Positions 60,301-64,000 of a stretch of 64,000 nucleotides of DNA are shown in pieces (the stretch's first letter is position 1; each line of letters starts with the position of its first letter). This stretch comes from Ophioceras dolichostomum (lineage: Eukaryota > Ascomycota > Sordariomycetes > Magnaporthales > Ophioceraceae): assembly GCA_003049485.1 (NCBI GenBank), contig PYST01000182.1:16417-80416 (forward strand). Reading direction: 5' to 3'. A program made the position numbers and the translations under genes. The notes under the pieces were generated by a model. The model searched no databases. It saw only the letters and a program-made list of their open reading frames with translations, and was not told the DNA's origin.

Positions 60301-63097
60301 CGCGCCAGACTTCCTCAGCTGCCTGAACGAGGCCTTCGAGGACTCGTTCCTGAACGACTCGCCCGAGAAGCAGCTGCTCAGCAACAGCAACAATAGCAAC
60401 AGCCGCAACGGTACCGCAGGTCTTGGTAGTAGTAGTAGCAGTAGTAGCGACCTCCCGGAGGAGCAGGTCTTCGGCGCGACGGTAGACAGGCAGTACATCG
60501 TCTCGATCCTGACGGAGATCATGACGCCGCAGGAGTTCGAGAGCCGCGACACCATATACCTCGACATGTTCATCGCGAGGAACCTGCCCAAGTACCCGCA
60601 GTACCTGCTGCTCCCCGGCTCGACGCTCACGGGCGTGCTGACCGGCCTCTGCAACTACCCCGGCGAGGACCTGGCGGACGACGCGCAGCTCAGCGCGGAG
60701 TATTTGCTGTCGGTGTACCACCCGCCGGACCTGCCCACGCTGATCCCGCTGTTCCGGAAGGCCGGATTCTTCAGGGTGCTGAAGAGGATATATAGGGTCG
60801 ATGAGCAGTACGGGAGGCTGATCGGGACGTATTTTGAGGATCCGGCCGATCGGGAGGGCGTGTTTGAGTGTATTGGGGACTGTCTGCGCTCTTCGTCAGC
60901 AGCCGCAGTCGCAGCCGCAGCATCGGCGTCTGGAACAGTCTCCTCGCGTGAAGGCGGCCTTACTCGGCGGCAGCTGCAGGACGTGTATCAGGTCATCCGG
61001 GACCACGCGAGGGATCTGGTGGAGCTCGACCCAGTCCGCGCGGCGGCCACGCTGGATACCGCTCATGGTCCTGGCGCTGGCGGGACAGGGCCCGAGGAGC
61101 TGCATCGCCACGTCTTGGCATCTGTGGACGACGAGCCGGCGCTGCAGCATCTCTATCTCAAGACGATCCTCGAGCCGTCGCGGCCGGCTCACGGCGGTGT
61201 GGGTCGGGACGACGCGGCGGCAGCAGCAGCAGGAGAAGGAGTAGGAGGAGCGGACGGATTCGATGTCCCATCACAAACGACGGCGGCGACGATGACGTCG
61301 TCGTCGTCCCCGGCCGCGTCGGACCGGGAGCTGGTCGAGCAGTACGTCAGGCTGATGTGCCGGTTTGAGCCGGCGCATGTGTCGGACTTCGTCGGGCTGG
61401 TGCAGTCGGCCGCTAAGGGTGGGTTGAGGCTCGAGAAGCTGCTGCCGACGATGGAGGAGACAGGGGTCATTGACGCCGCTATCGTGCTCATGGCGAGGGA
61501 GGGCATGGTTCGCGAGGCGATGGGCAGGCTGATCAAGCATCTGGGCACGCTGGAGAGCGCGTTGGTGGGGCTGCTCAGTGGCGTTGAGGAAGCGGTGGAG
61601 TCGGCCACTGCCAGTGGGGAGCAGAGGAAGGAAGAGAAGCTGGAGATGATGGCGAATGGGCACGACGACGTGGATGATCATGACGAAGATGACGATGCGG
61701 GAAGTGTGGTCGTTCTTGCGGGTGAGAGGCAGCAGGACGGCAGCGATTTGCAGGAGGCTGCGGAGGAGCTGCTGGCTGCGATGAAGAAGTATGTGTATGT
61801 CGGCATCTGGCTCTGTCAGGGGCAGATGAAGATGGCCGCGGCTAGGAGTGCTGGTGGTGGTGGTGCTGCTGCTGGCGGCAAGGGAAAGCAGATCGCTGGC
61901 TCATCCTCCTCGAAAGGACCAGCCAACGAGTTGTCGCCAGACGAGGCGCTTTGGTTGAGCCTCATCGACGTCGCGGTGCAGGTTACGCGGTCCATCTCAT
62001 CTGCCATCAAGTCGCTTGGTGGTGGCTCTGGGGATGATGAACGAGGCAAGGCTGCGCCGTCGACGAATGCTGCTCTCAACACAGAACGACTCGTCTCGTC
62101 CCTCCGCGCTCTGGTGCAGCACACTTTCACGGCGCTGCTGACTGCTACATCCTCACCTACCACTACTACGACCACATCCGTGGGAGGAGCTGTTGTCGCC
62201 CGCGCAGGCAGCAAGTCTCTCCACGCCGGCACCGGCCCTGTCACCGGCAACGCCCACCACGGCAGCAGCAGCAGCAACAACAACAACAATCTCTCCTTTC
62301 TCCGCATCATGCGCGCGTTCCTCAGCCAGGCGGCCGCGTCGTCGCCCAGCCTCGCGGACCTGCGCGCCGTGCTGGCGTCCATCTTCTCGGCGTACGCGTA
62401 CGAGGAGTCGATCCTCCGCCTGTCGAACCGGCTGCTGGAGCGGAGCCTGTTCGTGAGCGTCAAGCGGGCCGTCGAGCTGAGGCAGCGCGGGTGGAGGCCG
62501 AGAGGGTCGACGTGCGAGGCTTGCGGGAGGAGAGTGTCCGGCCCTGGAGTCTCGGGGAACGGAATGCTGGAGGCTTGGGAGGATAGGGAGGCCGGGAGGG
62601 ATGAGGCGAGGAGGAAACGGAGAGGTTTGCCTGCGGGGGGTGTTGTTGGGGCATCATCATCTGGGAACGGGGGCGGTGGGTTTGGTGGTCTCGCAGGAGG
62701 AGGGAATATCGTTGGTGGTGAAGGCGGTAGTGACGATGCTGGTGGGAAGGGGAAGGGGAAGGCTACGGAGGCGAGGCCGCGGGAAGAGTTCCAGGTCCGA
62801 GCAGACCCCGACACCGACACAGACGCAGACCGTGGGGACGATGAGCGCGGTAGATCGGAGGGCGAAGACTCTGCTGCTGCAAATAGCCTGACGCCGCGGG
62901 AACCAGGCTCTAATGGGAGAAAAGAGCCGAGTCTGGGCCCGTTGGTCGTCCTGGCGTGCAGGCATATTTACCACAAGAGCTGTCTGGAGGCGCTGCAGGA
63001 GGATCACGTCACGGATGGCAGGCTGCAGCAGCAGCAGCACGGCGGCTTGAAGCCGTCAGGAGGATATCGGCATTACAAATGCCCTATAGATGGTTAG
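57308..63097 (+). CDS. VPS8: Vps8, CORVET complex subunit
   Basis: Rab5-binding subunit of the CORVET tether, acting in early-endosome fusion and vacuolar sorting. Exons 57308-57637, 57724-58150 and 58257-63097 give 1865 residues, long for the family. The N-terminal 150 residues are disordered (Ser/Pro-rich). A beta-propeller follows (TSIAVSADHSTIGAGHANGS, ITHLGFLGTRHTALVSADDR), then the Vps8 core (RWRCEEAIVAVQWLSRSVLT, LLGFNDVSIGALSNWADRLI, LMEHGDYVAAIQLATSYYTG) and an alpha-solenoid (LYDALIYVWNQALFDFITPL, DHEIHAVNALKMFPYLSYVL, YLDMFIARNLPKYPQYLL). Low-complexity Gly/Ser/Asn insertions interrupt the solenoid. The C-terminal RING has C1672-x2-C1675, C1820-x-H1822-x2-H1825-x2-C1828 and a terminal KCPIDG. 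A 144-residue disordered insertion splits it, and the last ligand position is Asp. Identity is confident; the exon 3 acceptor at 58256 was picked by phase and homology. Confidence 0.92.
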
Positions 63098-63678
63098 AGA
63101 GAAGCTTCTCAGGCAGGAAGGGGCTGCATCTATCTACTGCTGGCTCTCCCTCCACTAAAACCCTTACTTACATGCTTTGTATTTATTTTGTTGACGAGAA
63201 GAGGGAATTAGAATGTCTGGAGATGTATCGAATGGTGTATCTATATCATTGGGAATAGATGCGGGCGGGAGTTCTTCTTCAGCGAGCTAGGTGGCGTCTT
63301 GAGCGGGCGGTCTGTGATGCTCTGGCTCATTTGACACCGTTAGTCCGTTCGCTCTCCAAGACCAGACTGTGAGCTGACTTGAATCACAACACCTACTGCA
63401 TTGATACAGCGCACTGAAAATCGAAATAAAAAATGAAATAAAGAAAGAACAAAAAGAACAGAAGAAGAGAAAGGAGATGATCTGGTTCCCCTAGTAGTTT
63501 GAATGAGACACCTGAGTTGAAGCCGGGCTCAGGCCACGCAAGATCCCCACCACAATTGTGACGACATTATTGCATTTTACCACATAACATCGAGCCAACC
63601 CACCGCAACACAACCCAAATCCCAAACATCTCCGCCGCCTCACACTCATGGGCCAATTACAAATCACCAAACGCAAAT
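63098..63678. other. Spacer between VPS8 and the right-edge gene
   Basis: About 580 bp containing the VPS8 3' region and the upstream region of the next plus-strand gene. Nothing specific was recognised. Confidence 0.5.
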
Positions 63679-64000
63679 ATGAACCACTCAAGGAGTTCAG
63701 AAGACGACGATAAACTTCTATCGTCCGACTCGCCCGTCCATTCGGACGACGACGACGACGACGGCCACGAATCCTCCGACCGCGACGGCGCCGCATTCCC
63801 ATACTCCAGCAGCGAGGACAGCGAAAGCGGCGAGGAGGACAGCGACAATGGAAGAGACGACAGCGGCGGCAGAGGAAACAGTGGCGGCGGCCCAACCACA
63901 TCACCACCGCAACAACAGCCTACCACAAACACAAACACGAACCCGTTCACGCACAACTTCGCGCCGCCCTTCTACGGCCGCCCGCCGACCCCCCTCCCGC
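63679..64000 (+). CDS. N-terminus of an unrecognised acidic, Ser-rich protein (cut by window edge)
   Basis: From the ATG at 63679 a plus-strand frame stays open to the end of the window (107 codons). It reads MNHSRSSEDDDKLLSSDSPV, then poly-Asp, alternating Ser/Asp/Glu, a Gly/Ser stretch, PPQQQPTTNTNTNPF and FAPPFYGRPPTPLP. This is typical of a disordered acidic N-terminal region before a folded domain or membrane part. No domain is visible, so no function is offered. Minus-strand frames here are its antisense shadows. Confidence 0.5.
   Translation, partial: MNHSRSSEDDDKLLSSDSPVHSDDDDDDGHESSDRDGAAFPYSSSEDSESGEEDSDNGRDDSGGRGNSGGGPTTSPPQQQPTTNTNTNPFTHNFAPPFYGRPPTPLP

Noticed and set aside
1..64000. 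CRISPR arrays, operons, ribosome binding sites, insertion sequences
   Set aside because: Spliced nuclear genes of a filamentous fungus; no regularly spaced repeats, no transposase or reverse transcriptase frames were seen.

Overview
The window comes from the nuclear genome of a filamentous ascomycete, most likely a Sordariomycete. Coding genes carry many short GT..AG introns with CTAAC-type branch sites. The gene set is fungal: an AbaA/TEC1-type TEA factor, MRD1, an ELL-type elongation factor, Vps8, cyclophilin H and an FTA2-like family. The spacers are rich in microsatellites and in a short TAGGTACC palindrome, and two broken genes carry nonsense codons of the kind left by repeat-induced point mutation (RIP).

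Layout. 1-2364 (-): TEA/ATTS transcription factor, cut by the left edge. 5110-8058 (-): MRD1, five-RRM pre-rRNA processing factor. 8950-9923 (+): LC8 dynein light chain in seven tiny exons. 14506-17227 (-): RNA polymerase II elongation factor ELL. 17228-24946: long gene-poor stretch dense in TAGGTACC repeats. 24947-28704: degraded island with an FTA2-like pseudogene, a triplicated ~150-bp tandem repeat, a second broken gene and an opposing open frame. 31986-37114: three metabolic genes, namely a cytochrome P450, a SnoaL/NTF2-like small protein and a CipA-type NmrA reductase. 40473-41870 (+): secreted protein with an N-terminal mature histidine, LPMO-like. 44824-46128 (-): cyclophilin H, with a perfect 28-bp hairpin in its second intron. 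51443-53195 (+): membrane RING-H2 ubiquitin ligase. 55402-56658 (-): GPALPP/DUF3752 protein. 57308-63097 (+): Vps8 of the CORVET tethering complex. 63679-64000 (+): start of an unrecognised acidic/serine-rich protein, cut by the right edge.

Most complete genes are housekeeping: rRNA processing, transcription elongation, splicing-linked prolyl isomerase, dynein transport, endosomal tethering and ubiquitination. The accessory part is 24.9-41.9 kb. There a decayed gene island lies next to a possible small oxidative tailoring cluster (P450, SnoaL-like, CipA-like) that has no backbone synthase in view, followed by a secreted candidate copper oxidase. All exon boundaries were read by eye from splice consensus and reading phase; none was tested against transcripts or databases.
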